Assembly (NCBI GenBank): GCA_002699325.1
Contig: PABS01000028.1
Coordinates: 19,033 to 25,149 of the forward strand
Reading direction: 5' to 3'
DNA from: Ponticaulis sp.
Lineage (GTDB): Bacteria; Pseudomonadota; Alphaproteobacteria; Caulobacterales; Hyphomonadaceae
Length of the DNA stretch: 6,117 bases
Shown: positions 1 through 5,239 of the stretch, piece by piece
Position numbering within the stretch: position 1 is the first letter of the stretch
Layout of the letters: each line of letters begins with the position of its first letter
Made by a program: the position numbers and the translations under genes
The notes under the pieces: generated by a model
What the model saw: the letters and a program-made list of their open reading frames with translations, nothing else
Told to the model about the DNA's origin: nothing
The model's database searches: none

Positions 1-24
1 CTCGGTTTCTCTGCAAAAACCGAG
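1..24. repeat. Perfect 8-bp inverted repeat (hairpin) at the left edge
   Basis: CTCGGTTT (1-8) is the exact reverse complement of AAACCGAG (17-24), with an 8-base loop. It could be a hairpin in the 3' part of an upstream transcript whose body lies outside the window. No T-run follows, so it is not a classical terminator. I could not match it to the T-arm of a tRNA or to a known RNA 3' end. Only the symmetry is seen; any role is a guess. Confidence 0.4.
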
Positions 25-56
25 TAATCCGCGCCCACAACAGACTATAACAACAG

Positions 57-89
57 AAAAGCCCTTCCCTGATCGGGGAGGGCTTTTTT
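57..89 (+). terminator. Rho-independent terminator of an upstream gene
   Basis: A 9-bp stem (61-69 paired with 75-83, one G-T wobble) closes a five-base TGATC loop and is followed directly by six T (84-89). Four A precede the stem (57-60), so the structure could also work weakly in the other direction, where the run after the stem is TTTT. It lies upstream of the DUF2254 gene and points rightward, so it most likely ends a + strand gene outside the window and insulates the next gene. Confidence 0.88.
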
Positions 90-149
90 GCGTGCCTCGG
101 GAACTGGCTTGAGGCAAACTGCGTTTCTGGAACAGCAAATGGGGTATTT

Positions 150-1553
150 GTGCGCTCAGGCATTTTGAATTTTCTTGACGATATACGCTCGAGCTACTGG
201 TTCGTGCCGTCGGTGATGGTCTTAATGGCCATGATCTTGTCCTTTGCTACGATCCAGCTGGACACCGTTGTCGCCGGGGCCGCCCCGGACTGGCTCTCCT
301 GGCTGTTCGACAACCAGCCTCAGGGCGCCCGCGAAGTGTTATCAACCATTGCGGGCTCCATGATCACGGTGGCCGGTGTTGTGTTTTCGATCACTCTGGT
401 CGCAGTTTCGAATGCCGCCTATCGGCTGAGCCCACGTCTTTTGACGAATTTCATGCGTGATGTTTCCAATCAGGTCACGCTCGGTACATTCATTTCAACC
501 TTCATCTACTGTCTCATGGTTCTGCGAGCGGTTCAGTCGGCGCCGGCCGGACAGCAAGGTGATGAAGCCAGCGCCTTTGTGCCGCATCTGGCGCTACTGC
601 TCGCAATTGCGCTCGCTGTCTGTTCAATCGCGGTGCTGATTTATTTCATTCACCATATTCCCAGATCCATCCATGTGAGTTCGGTGGTCGCCGATATCGG
701 AACCGATCTCAAGAATCAGCTGGCGAGTCTATTCCCGCGTGAATTGGGCGCCCCGACTGACGCAGAGATTGGCGGTAGCAACGAAAAGGCGTTCAGGGAG
801 CGGCTGCTTGCTGGAGAAGCTGGCGTCATTGCCGTGCCAAGCACAGCGTCAGGTTATTTGCGGATCATGGATACGGATGATCTGATGGAAATTGCCGAGA
901 AAAAGGATCTGGAAATTCAGCTCCTTGTTCAGCCGGGCGAGTTTCTGAATGAAGGTGATGCAGTCATGACCTTCCGCCGTGCCGACGGGGCAAAGCCGGA
1001 CAAAGCGCTGACGTCTAAATTGCAGGAAACCTTCACGCTTGGGGCGATGAGAACCCCCATGCAGGATGCGAATTTTCTCGCTCAGGAGCTTTCTGAAATC
1101 GCGATGCGGGCTCTGTCTCCCGGTATAAATGATCCTGTGTCGGCCATTTCCGCACTCAACTGGCTTGGGTCCGGTCTGGCTTATCTTGGTGGGCGGGAAA
1201 GCATCAAACCTTTGCGCAAGGACTCTAAGGGGCGTGATCGAATCTTGTCACCGGTCATTACATTTGAGTCGCTCGTTGAGAACAGCCTGGTAATGATTGC
1301 GCCGGACTTTGCGCGTAATCTTCCAGCCGCGCGCGCCTATCTGACGGTCACGTCCCGGCTGGCACGCGGTCTGCCGACAGAGCGGCGTGCGGTGATTGAG
1401 AAGCTGCAGACACGGTTCAAAAAGATCACCGGCGAAGCTCTGCCGGAGAAAGACGTCGAGGAGATGTTCAGCGAACCCGTGGGTGGCCGTTCAGCAGCGT
1501 TGGCGCGAGCCCGCAATAAGGCGCAGAAATTCCTGTCGCTCTTCTCTTTCTAA
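150..1553 (+). CDS. DUF2254 family predicted membrane protein
   Basis: This 467-residue protein matches the DUF2254 family of predicted integral membrane proteins, whose molecular function is unknown. The N-terminus has the family-like segment RSSYWFVPSVMVL (about residues 13-25). Four hydrophobic segments are visible at roughly 18-38, 63-88, 108-128 and 145-169. A long soluble domain follows, carrying the conserved-looking motif AMRALSPGINDP (318-329). The C-terminal tail (about 445-467) is basic and variable, and the length is slightly above the usual ~430 residues. The start is GTG; no in-frame ATG, GTG or TTG lies between it and the terminator upstream. GGGG at 141-144 gives a modest ribosome site. 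The gene stands alone, insulated on the left by a terminator and convergent with phaZ on the right. Family assignment is firm from pattern recognition; role (channel, transporter or envelope protein) is not known. Confidence 0.87.
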   Translation: MRSGILNFLDDIRSSYWFVPSVMVLMAMILSFATIQLDTVVAGAAPDWLSWLFDNQPQGAREVLSTIAGSMITVAGVVFSITLVAVSNAAYRLSPRLLTNFMRDVSNQVTLGTFISTFIYCLMVLRAVQSAPAGQQGDEASAFVPHLALLLAIALAVCSIAVLIYFIHHIPRSIHVSSVVADIGTDLKNQLASLFPRELGAPTDAEIGGSNEKAFRERLLAGEAGVIAVPSTASGYLRIMDTDDLMEIAEKKDLEIQLLVQPGEFLNEGDAVMTFRRADGAKPDKALTSKLQETFTLGAMRTPMQDANFLAQELSEIAMRALSPGINDPVSAISALNWLGSGLAYLGGRESIKPLRKDSKGRDRILSPVITFESLVENSLVMIAPDFARNLPAARAYLTVTSRLARGLPTERRAVIEKLQTRFKKITGEALPEKDVEEMFSEPVGGRSAALARARNKAQKFLSLFSF

Positions 1554-1562
1554 GTTTGAGTG

Positions 1563-1587
1563 CGGGCTGGCCGGTCAGGCCAGCTCG
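1563..1587. terminator. Hairpin between convergent genes, phaZ stop codon in its loop
   Basis: Bases 1563-1572 pair with 1578-1587 in a 10-bp GC-rich stem containing one G-T wobble. The five-base loop contains the phaZ stop codon (1575-1577 read on the minus strand). The DUF2254 stop lies only 10 bases to the left. There is no T-run on either side, so it is not a textbook intrinsic terminator. Its position between two convergent stops suggests a shared transcription-ending or 3'-end-stabilising hairpin. The rightward arm lies inside the last phaZ codons, so part of the symmetry may be coincidental. Confidence 0.45.
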
Positions 1588-2864
1588 AACGCGTTGACCC
1601 AGTTCTCTTCAACCTTCTTGTCGTGGAAGGTGTGAATGAAGTCGACGACGCGCGGCACAATTTCCTTACGGAACCGAGAGCCATTGAACACGCCATAATG
1701 GCCAACCCCCGGCTGGATGTAATCCTGACGCATATTATCTGACAGGCCGGAGCAAATCTCGTGTGCGGCCTGTGTCTGGCCGATGCCAGAGATATCATCC
1801 TTCTCACCTTCGACCGTCATCAATGCAGTCTTCTTGATGAATTCCGGACGCACCAGACGTCCGCGATGATGGAATTCACCGCGTGGCAGCTGATGTTCCT
1901 GAAAGACGCGCTTGATGGTGTCGAGGTAGAACTCAGCGCTGAGATCGAGCACTGAGAGATACTCATCATAGAATTCCCGGTGTTTCTGGGCGCTGTCGCC
2001 ATCATCGCCGACAAGATGCTCAAAGAAATTCCACTGGGCGTCGACATGGCGATCCCAGTTCATATTCATGAAGCTCGCCAGCTGGACAAAGCCTGGATAA
2101 ACGCGCCGCATTGCGCCCGGATAGGGGAAGGGCACCGTGAAAATCATATTGGTCTTGAACCACTCAAATGCCCGCTCTTCAGCGAGAAGGTTCGGCACGG
2201 TTGGGCTTTTCCGGCAATCAATGGGTGAGCCCATATAGGTCATGCTGGACGGCAGGTTCGGGTCATTGTCTTCCGACATGAGCGAGATGGCGGCCAGTAC
2301 GGGTGGGCCAGGCTGGCAAACCGCCAGAACATTCGCACCCGGACCGACCTCGCCAATCATGCGGCGGATATAGTCGATATAATCATCCAGATCGAACCGA
2401 CCATTCACCAGCGGTACCATGCGGGCGTCGGTCCAGTCAGTGATGTAGACTTCAAAATGAGGCAGGAAGGCTTCCACAGTGCCGCGGAGCAGCGTAGCAT
2501 AGTGACCAGAAAGCGGCGCAACGATCAAAAGACGCGGCTGCGGTTCGCGACTGCCCGTGGCCTCGGCCAGATCGTCTGCATCGCGTTTGAAGTGGATCAG
2601 ATCGCACCAGGGCTCTGACCAGACCACTTCGGGGTCAACATCAACTTCTTTTCCATTGATTTCAGTGCGCTCGAGACCCCAGACCGGCTTGCCATAAGTC
2701 CGCGTCAGTGACTCCATCAAAGAGGCCGAGGCGGCAATGGATTTGCCAAATTCTGTCTGGCTCAAAGCATTGTAATCAGATTCAAAGATCACCCGGTTCA
2801 TACGGGCCATGGCCCGGATCGGTGCAGCAGCTGCGCGCTGCATCTCTATCATCGCATATAGCAT
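1575..2864 (-). CDS. phaZ: Intracellular polyhydroxybutyrate depolymerase PhaZ
   Basis: This 429-residue protein matches intracellular PHB depolymerases (TIGR01849 / PHB_depo_C type). These hydrolyse or thiolyse the polyester in storage granules to release 3-hydroxybutyrate units. It is an alpha/beta hydrolase with Cys as nucleophile: AVCQPG places Cys at residue 183. VEGEKDDISG gives an Asp at 356 and PGVGHYGVF gives His 389. These correspond to the Cys183-Asp355-His388 triad described for Cupriavidus necator PhaZ1. No signal peptide is seen, as expected for a cytosolic granule enzyme, and the length is typical. The start is supported by AGAGAGGA at 2870-2877, five bases from the ATG. No phaC, phaP or phaR is adjacent in this window, unlike the pha clusters of many alphaproteobacteria. 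The promoter region carries a TGC/GCA-rich dyad that may be the control site. A related esterase role is possible but less likely given the full triad. Confidence 0.95.
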   Translation of the reverse strand: MLYAMIEMQRAAAAPIRAMARMNRVIFESDYNALSQTEFGKSIAASASLMESLTRTYGKPVWGLERTEINGKEVDVDPEVVWSEPWCDLIHFKRDADDLAEATGSREPQPRLLIVAPLSGHYATLLRGTVEAFLPHFEVYITDWTDARMVPLVNGRFDLDDYIDYIRRMIGEVGPGANVLAVCQPGPPVLAAISLMSEDNDPNLPSSMTYMGSPIDCRKSPTVPNLLAEERAFEWFKTNMIFTVPFPYPGAMRRVYPGFVQLASFMNMNWDRHVDAQWNFFEHLVGDDGDSAQKHREFYDEYLSVLDLSAEFYLDTIKRVFQEHQLPRGEFHHRGRLVRPEFIKKTALMTVEGEKDDISGIGQTQAAHEICSGLSDNMRQDYIQPGVGHYGVFNGSRFRKEIVPRVVDFIHTFHDKKVEENWVNAFELA

Positions 2865-2889
2865 GAAGGTCCTCTCTGAACTGACACAG

Positions 2890-2931
2890 ATGATCTATGC
2901 TGCATCGCAACATAGATCATATATATGTTGC
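2890..2931. promoter_or_regulatory. Large dyad with three TATGYTGC half-sites upstream of phaZ (candidate operator)
   Basis: ATGATCTATGCTGC (2890-2903) and GCAACATAGATCAT (2907-2920) form 14-bp arms with one mismatch around a three-base centre. The inner half-sites are TATGCTGC (2896-2903), its near-complement GCAACATA (2907-2914), and a third, TATGTTGC (2924-2931), which is perfectly inverted with respect to the second. The array ends 25 bases before the phaZ start codon, where a promoter should lie; a TATGAT hexamer (minus strand, 2916-2921) overlaps it. Known PhaR repressors of PHB metabolism bind TGC/GCA-rich symmetric sites, so PhaR is a reasonable candidate. That assignment is inference; the symmetry itself is seen directly. 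Confidence 0.6.
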
Positions 2932-2988
2932 GTACAACACGTTCGCCAGTGCCGTTCAGAGATTCGCCTCACAGGTGTAACGGATCGG

Positions 2989-3714
2989 TTAAGCGGCTTC
3001 GGGAACCGGCCATCTGGACTCAGCGAAGTAAAGGTCCTTCATCCGAGCGATATATCCCGTCAGTTCAGCATGCCTGTTCACCAGAGCGCTGAGCGGCGTA
3101 TCGAAGAACTCGGTGCTGGCTGAGATCAGCATGGCTGCCACGCTGGCGTCAGCGGCGGATGGCTCCGATCCGAACAGGAAGGCCTTGGCTCCAAGTTGGC
3201 GCCGGATCGCCTGAATGTCCCATTCAGCGAGTTGAAGGCGCTCTTCCGGGCTGTGTCGGGTGAAGCCGCTACCCTGCATGACCATGGACTGTTGTTCGCG
3301 GACGTCTTTCATAACACCGGCGCGGGCAGGCTCGGGTACGCCTGCAAAGAACATGGAGGGTCCTTTCTCGAAGTTGGCGTCATTCAGCCAGCGCTCCGAG
3401 ACGATCATCTTGCTGAGGTGATCTTCAGCCATGCGCTCAAGCGCCCAGCTCGCGGCTTTTTCTTCGTCCGAAAGCCCTTCAGTCAGGGATTTGCCGAGCT
3501 TCTCTTCGAAATGGACACGGATGAAATTGCTGTCCTGGATGAGAAGATCTCCGTCCATGACATAGGGCGCTTTGCGCTTGGGCACGCTTTCCAGATCGGC
3601 AAATTGCCGCTCAAATTCCAGGCCGAGCATTTGCAGCTGAATTTCGGTTTTCATCACAAAGGGGCTTGGCGACGGGCAATCGAACAGCGGTCCCCATCCA
3701 TAAAGTGTGATCAT
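2989..3714 (-). CDS. Glutathione S-transferase-fold protein, FAXC/metaxin-like type
   Basis: This is a 241-residue two-domain GST-fold protein. The N-terminal thioredoxin-like domain (about 1-75) begins MITLYGWGPLFDCPSPSPFV and has the cis-Pro at about 50 (KAPYV) and the Asp-Ser pair at 61-62 (IQDSNFI), which in GSTs contacts the glutathione gamma-glutamyl group. The helical C-terminal domain contains PSAADASVAAML (185-196), the usual N-cap region of GST alpha-helix 6. The opening motif with SPSPF resembles the GST_N_4 / GST_C_6 (FAXC, metaxin) subgroup more than the classical detoxifying classes. Cys13-Pro14 is a possible thiol active site. I chose ATG at 3714 rather than the in-frame GTG at 3732 because a perfect AGGAGG lies eight bases before it and the fold begins there. 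It is divergent from the WYL regulator, its most likely controller. Substrate is unknown. Confidence 0.85.
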   Translation of the reverse strand: MITLYGWGPLFDCPSPSPFVMKTEIQLQMLGLEFERQFADLESVPKRKAPYVMDGDLLIQDSNFIRVHFEEKLGKSLTEGLSDEEKAASWALERMAEDHLSKMIVSERWLNDANFEKGPSMFFAGVPEPARAGVMKDVREQQSMVMQGSGFTRHSPEERLQLAEWDIQAIRRQLGAKAFLFGSEPSAADASVAAMLISASTEFFDTPLSALVNRHAELTGYIARMKDLYFAESRWPVPEAA

Positions 3715-3722
3715 TCTGCTTC

Positions 3723-3728
3723 CCTCCT
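3723..3728 (-). promoter_or_regulatory. Shine-Dalgarno AGGAGG that fixes the start of the GST-like gene
   Basis: On the minus strand AAGGAGGGA (3721-3729) contains the full AGGAGG core eight bases upstream of the ATG at 3714. The longer reading frame from GTG at 3732 would translate through this site and has no comparable motif before it. The shorter protein is therefore preferred. Confidence 0.8.
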
Positions 3729-3760
3729 TCACATGGAAAACGCTTGATAAGTTAGTCCTG

Positions 3761-3778
3761 CTGACAGCATGTTGTCAG
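3761..3778. promoter_or_regulatory. 18-bp dyad in the divergent GST/WYL promoter region (candidate WYL operator)
   Basis: CTGACAGCATGTTGTCAG has 9-bp arms with a single mismatched pair (3767 against 3772), centred at 3769/3770. It sits near the middle of the 87-base gap between the two divergent start codons, 46 bases from the GST ATG and 23 bases from the WYL ATG. A TTGATA hexamer at 3744-3749 could serve as a -35 element toward the WYL gene, but the matching -10 is weak. CTGACA on the minus strand (3773-3778) could be a -35 toward the GST gene. A local regulator binding here could control both genes. The dyad is seen directly; the regulator is inferred from adjacency. Confidence 0.6.
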
Positions 3779-3801
3779 TAGCATGGCGGTAGGGGTGGGG
3801 A

Positions 3802-4533
3802 ATGAGACGAACAGAACGACTTTTTCAGATCATTCAGATGATGCGACGCCATCAGCGCCCGGTCACGGGTCGTGAGATTTCAGAGGAACTCGAAATCTCG
3901 CTGCGTACGGTCTATCGCGACATGGCAGAACTCATCGCCCAGCGTGTTCCGATCCGGGGCGAAGCCGGCACCGGCTATGTGCTGGATGGCGGCTATGACA
4001 TGCCGCCGCTTATGCTGACAGCTGACGAGCTGGAAGCAGCCGTTCTGGGCGCTAAATGGGTCGCGGCACGGGGCGATGCGACCCTCAAGCGCGGCGCAGA
4101 GGACCTCATTGCCAAGCTGACTGTCGCGGTGCCGAGGGAATTGCAGCCTGTGATCGTCGATGCCGGGCTGACGCCTGTCAGCTTTCGCAAGCGCCCGAAA
4201 GACAAGTTTGATGTCTCGCTGGTTCGGCGCGCGATCCGCACCAGCCGCAAGTTGCGCATCAGCTATGTGGATGAAGGCGGGGCCGAAACACACCGCCTGA
4301 TCTGGCCGTTTCTTCTGGCGTATTCTGAAGAAGTGGCGCTGATCTGCGCCTGGTGCGAGCTGCGAGAGGATTTCAGAAACTTCCGCACAGACCGTGTCAC
4401 GCTCGCTGAACTGACAGACGAACGGATTCCAGAACGGATCGCGCGTCTGCGCAAACAATGGGAGGAGATTCGCCGAAAGGAAAGAGAAGTCCACTGCGCC
4501 GCTGAAGCAGAACAGAAGGCCCGTTCGGCCTGA
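3802..4533 (+). CDS. YafY-like transcriptional regulator, HTH_11 plus WYL domain
   Basis: This 243-residue protein has an N-terminal winged helix-turn-helix (about 1-62). The GREISEELEISLRTVYRDM segment (23-41) contains the recognition helix, followed by the wing RGEAGTGYVLDGGY. A linker helix region follows (74-110), then a WYL domain (about 148-205), and it ends with a highly charged helical tail (about 212-243). WYL proteins usually sense a small ligand or nucleic acid. The W-Y-L positions here appear as V-A-L (EEVALICAWCELR), while the downstream basic residues FRNFRTDRV (191-199) are kept, as in many YafY-like proteins. The start has a G-rich ribosome site (AGGGGTGGGG, 3791-3800) directly upstream. 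It is divergent from the GST-like gene and shares the 18-bp dyad with it, suggesting control of that gene and itself. It abuts convergent senC with no gap. The ligand is unknown. Confidence 0.92.
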   Translation: MRRTERLFQIIQMMRRHQRPVTGREISEELEISLRTVYRDMAELIAQRVPIRGEAGTGYVLDGGYDMPPLMLTADELEAAVLGAKWVAARGDATLKRGAEDLIAKLTVAVPRELQPVIVDAGLTPVSFRKRPKDKFDVSLVRRAIRTSRKLRISYVDEGGAETHRLIWPFLLAYSEEVALICAWCELREDFRNFRTDRVTLAELTDERIPERIARLRKQWEEIRRKEREVHCAAEAEQKARSA

Positions 4534-4542
4534 TCAGGCCTT
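4516..4542. repeat. Palindrome spanning the abutting stop codons of the WYL gene and senC
   Basis: GGCCTGATCAGGCC (4527-4540) is a perfect 14-bp palindrome. Its centre is the junction of the two stop codons: TGA on the + strand (4531-4533) and TGA on the - strand (4534-4536). A further AAGGCC at 4516-4521 can pair with GGCCTT at 4537-4542, and GGCC at 4518-4521 with GGCC at 4527-4530, so alternative hairpins are possible. No T-run follows on either strand. It may act as a shared 3' end structure for the convergent transcripts, but termination is not proven by sequence. Confidence 0.5.
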
Positions 4543-5157
4543 GGGCAGAAATTTCTGCATGCACGCGGCCATGTCATTCGGATTTTCCGTCGGCAGGAAG
4601 AAGGTTTCCATCTCCCAGTTTTCATTCATCAGATAAATCGCGGTTGTGTGGTCGAATGTGTATTCCATGGCGCTGTCTTTCAGCTCCTGACGGAAATAGC
4701 GCGCCTGAAACTCTTCAGCAGCCGCTTCAATCGCCTCCTGAGAACCCGTCAGCCCGACCATATCTTCAGGGAAGTACTCATTGGAGATGTACTGTTTGAG
4801 CTTTTCCGGCGTATCGCGCTCCGGATCGAAAGAAATCATCATGGCGCGTGGTTTTTCAGTGCCTTCAGGCAGTTCATCCAGTGCGTAGATGATCTTTTCC
4901 ATAATGATCGGACAGGCATCAGGACATTCGGTGAAACCGAAGAACATGATGGTGTGTCGGCCTTTGAAGGCGTCTTCCGTGACCGTTTCACCATCCTGAT
5001 TGACGAGCTCGATCGGACCGCCCCAGTTATACTCGCCGCGGCTGGAGCAGGTGTCCTGCTCGCCTGACGAGGAGGCGATACGCGTGCCAGCGCTATCATT
5101 GCCGCAGCTTGCGACGAGGAGGGCTGCTGAGATGATAATCGCTGTTCTGGTCAACAT
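4534..5157 (-). CDS. senC: Sco1/SenC/PrrC family copper-binding lipoprotein
   Basis: This 207-residue protein is a Sco1/SenC family member: a membrane-anchored thioredoxin-fold protein that helps deliver copper to, or reduce thiols of, the CuA site of cytochrome c oxidase on the periplasmic side. A short hydrophobic signal (about 4-17) ends in the lipobox LVASC, with Cys18 as the probable lipidated residue. The copper motif CPDAC (Cys78 and Cys82) lies in GFTECPDACP. The conserved His is at 170 in YTFDHT, and SFDPERDTP (109-117) is a family signature. Cys37 and Cys199 are additional and could form a second thiol pair. The start has AGGA four bases upstream of the ATG. It is divergent from regB across 82 bases, the pairing known from Rhodobacter, and its end abuts the WYL gene. 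Confidence 0.95.
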   Translation of the reverse strand: MLTRTAIIISAALLVASCGNDSAGTRIASSSGEQDTCSSRGEYNWGGPIELVNQDGETVTEDAFKGRHTIMFFGFTECPDACPIIMEKIIYALDELPEGTEKPRAMMISFDPERDTPEKLKQYISNEYFPEDMVGLTGSQEAIEAAAEEFQARYFRQELKDSAMEYTFDHTTAIYLMNENWEMETFFLPTENPNDMAACMQKFLPKA

Positions 5158-5202
5158 GTTTTCCTGCCTGCACTCTGGAAGCCAACTTCTTTCTTAGATA
5201 GG

Positions 5203-5218
5203 ACAGAGAGACCTCTGT
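5203..5218. promoter_or_regulatory. Small dyad in the senC-regB divergent promoter region
   Basis: ACAGAG (5203-5208) and CTCTGT (5213-5218) are exact inverted 6-bp arms around a four-base centre. They lie within the 82-base gap between the divergent starts, 22 bases from the regB ATG and 46 bases from the senC ATG. The arms are short enough to arise by chance. No convincing -35/-10 pair could be assigned in this gap for either gene, and regB has only a weak ribosome site. A redox regulator such as RegA binding in this gap would make biological sense, but the dyad does not clearly match a RegA site. Confidence 0.3.
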
Positions 5219-5239
5219 GAGAACCGGCAAGTGTGACGC

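Noticed and set aside
1..40. Possible 3' end of a tRNA or other stable RNA
   Set aside because: There is no T-loop GTTCRANNC element and no CCA end. Only a simple hairpin is visible, so no RNA gene was called.
93..116. TGCCTC/GAGGCA inverted arms downstream of the terminator
   Set aside because: Six-base arms with a 12-base spacer are weak and could arise by chance; no promoter elements are associated.
139..168. Nine-codon ATG-started mini-frame overlapping the DUF2254 start
   Set aside because: A leader peptide is conceivable, but its only support is a chance-level ATG with no clear ribosome site. The GTG at 150 reads straight into the conserved N-terminus.
3715..3732. Six-codon N-terminal extension of the GST-like protein starting at GTG
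   Set aside because: The AGGAGG ribosome site lies inside this extension and is ideally spaced for the ATG at 3714.
3196..3747. 183-codon open frame on the + strand opposite the GST-like gene
   Set aside because: It is antisense to a gene with clear domain motifs, has no ribosome site of note and matches no family I recognise.
3880..4494. 204-codon open frame on the minus strand opposite the WYL gene
   Set aside because: It is antisense to a well-supported HTH-WYL protein, and its composition is typical of a shadow frame.
4648..5067. 139-codon open frame on the + strand opposite senC
   Set aside because: It mirrors the senC coding frame and shows no domain of its own.
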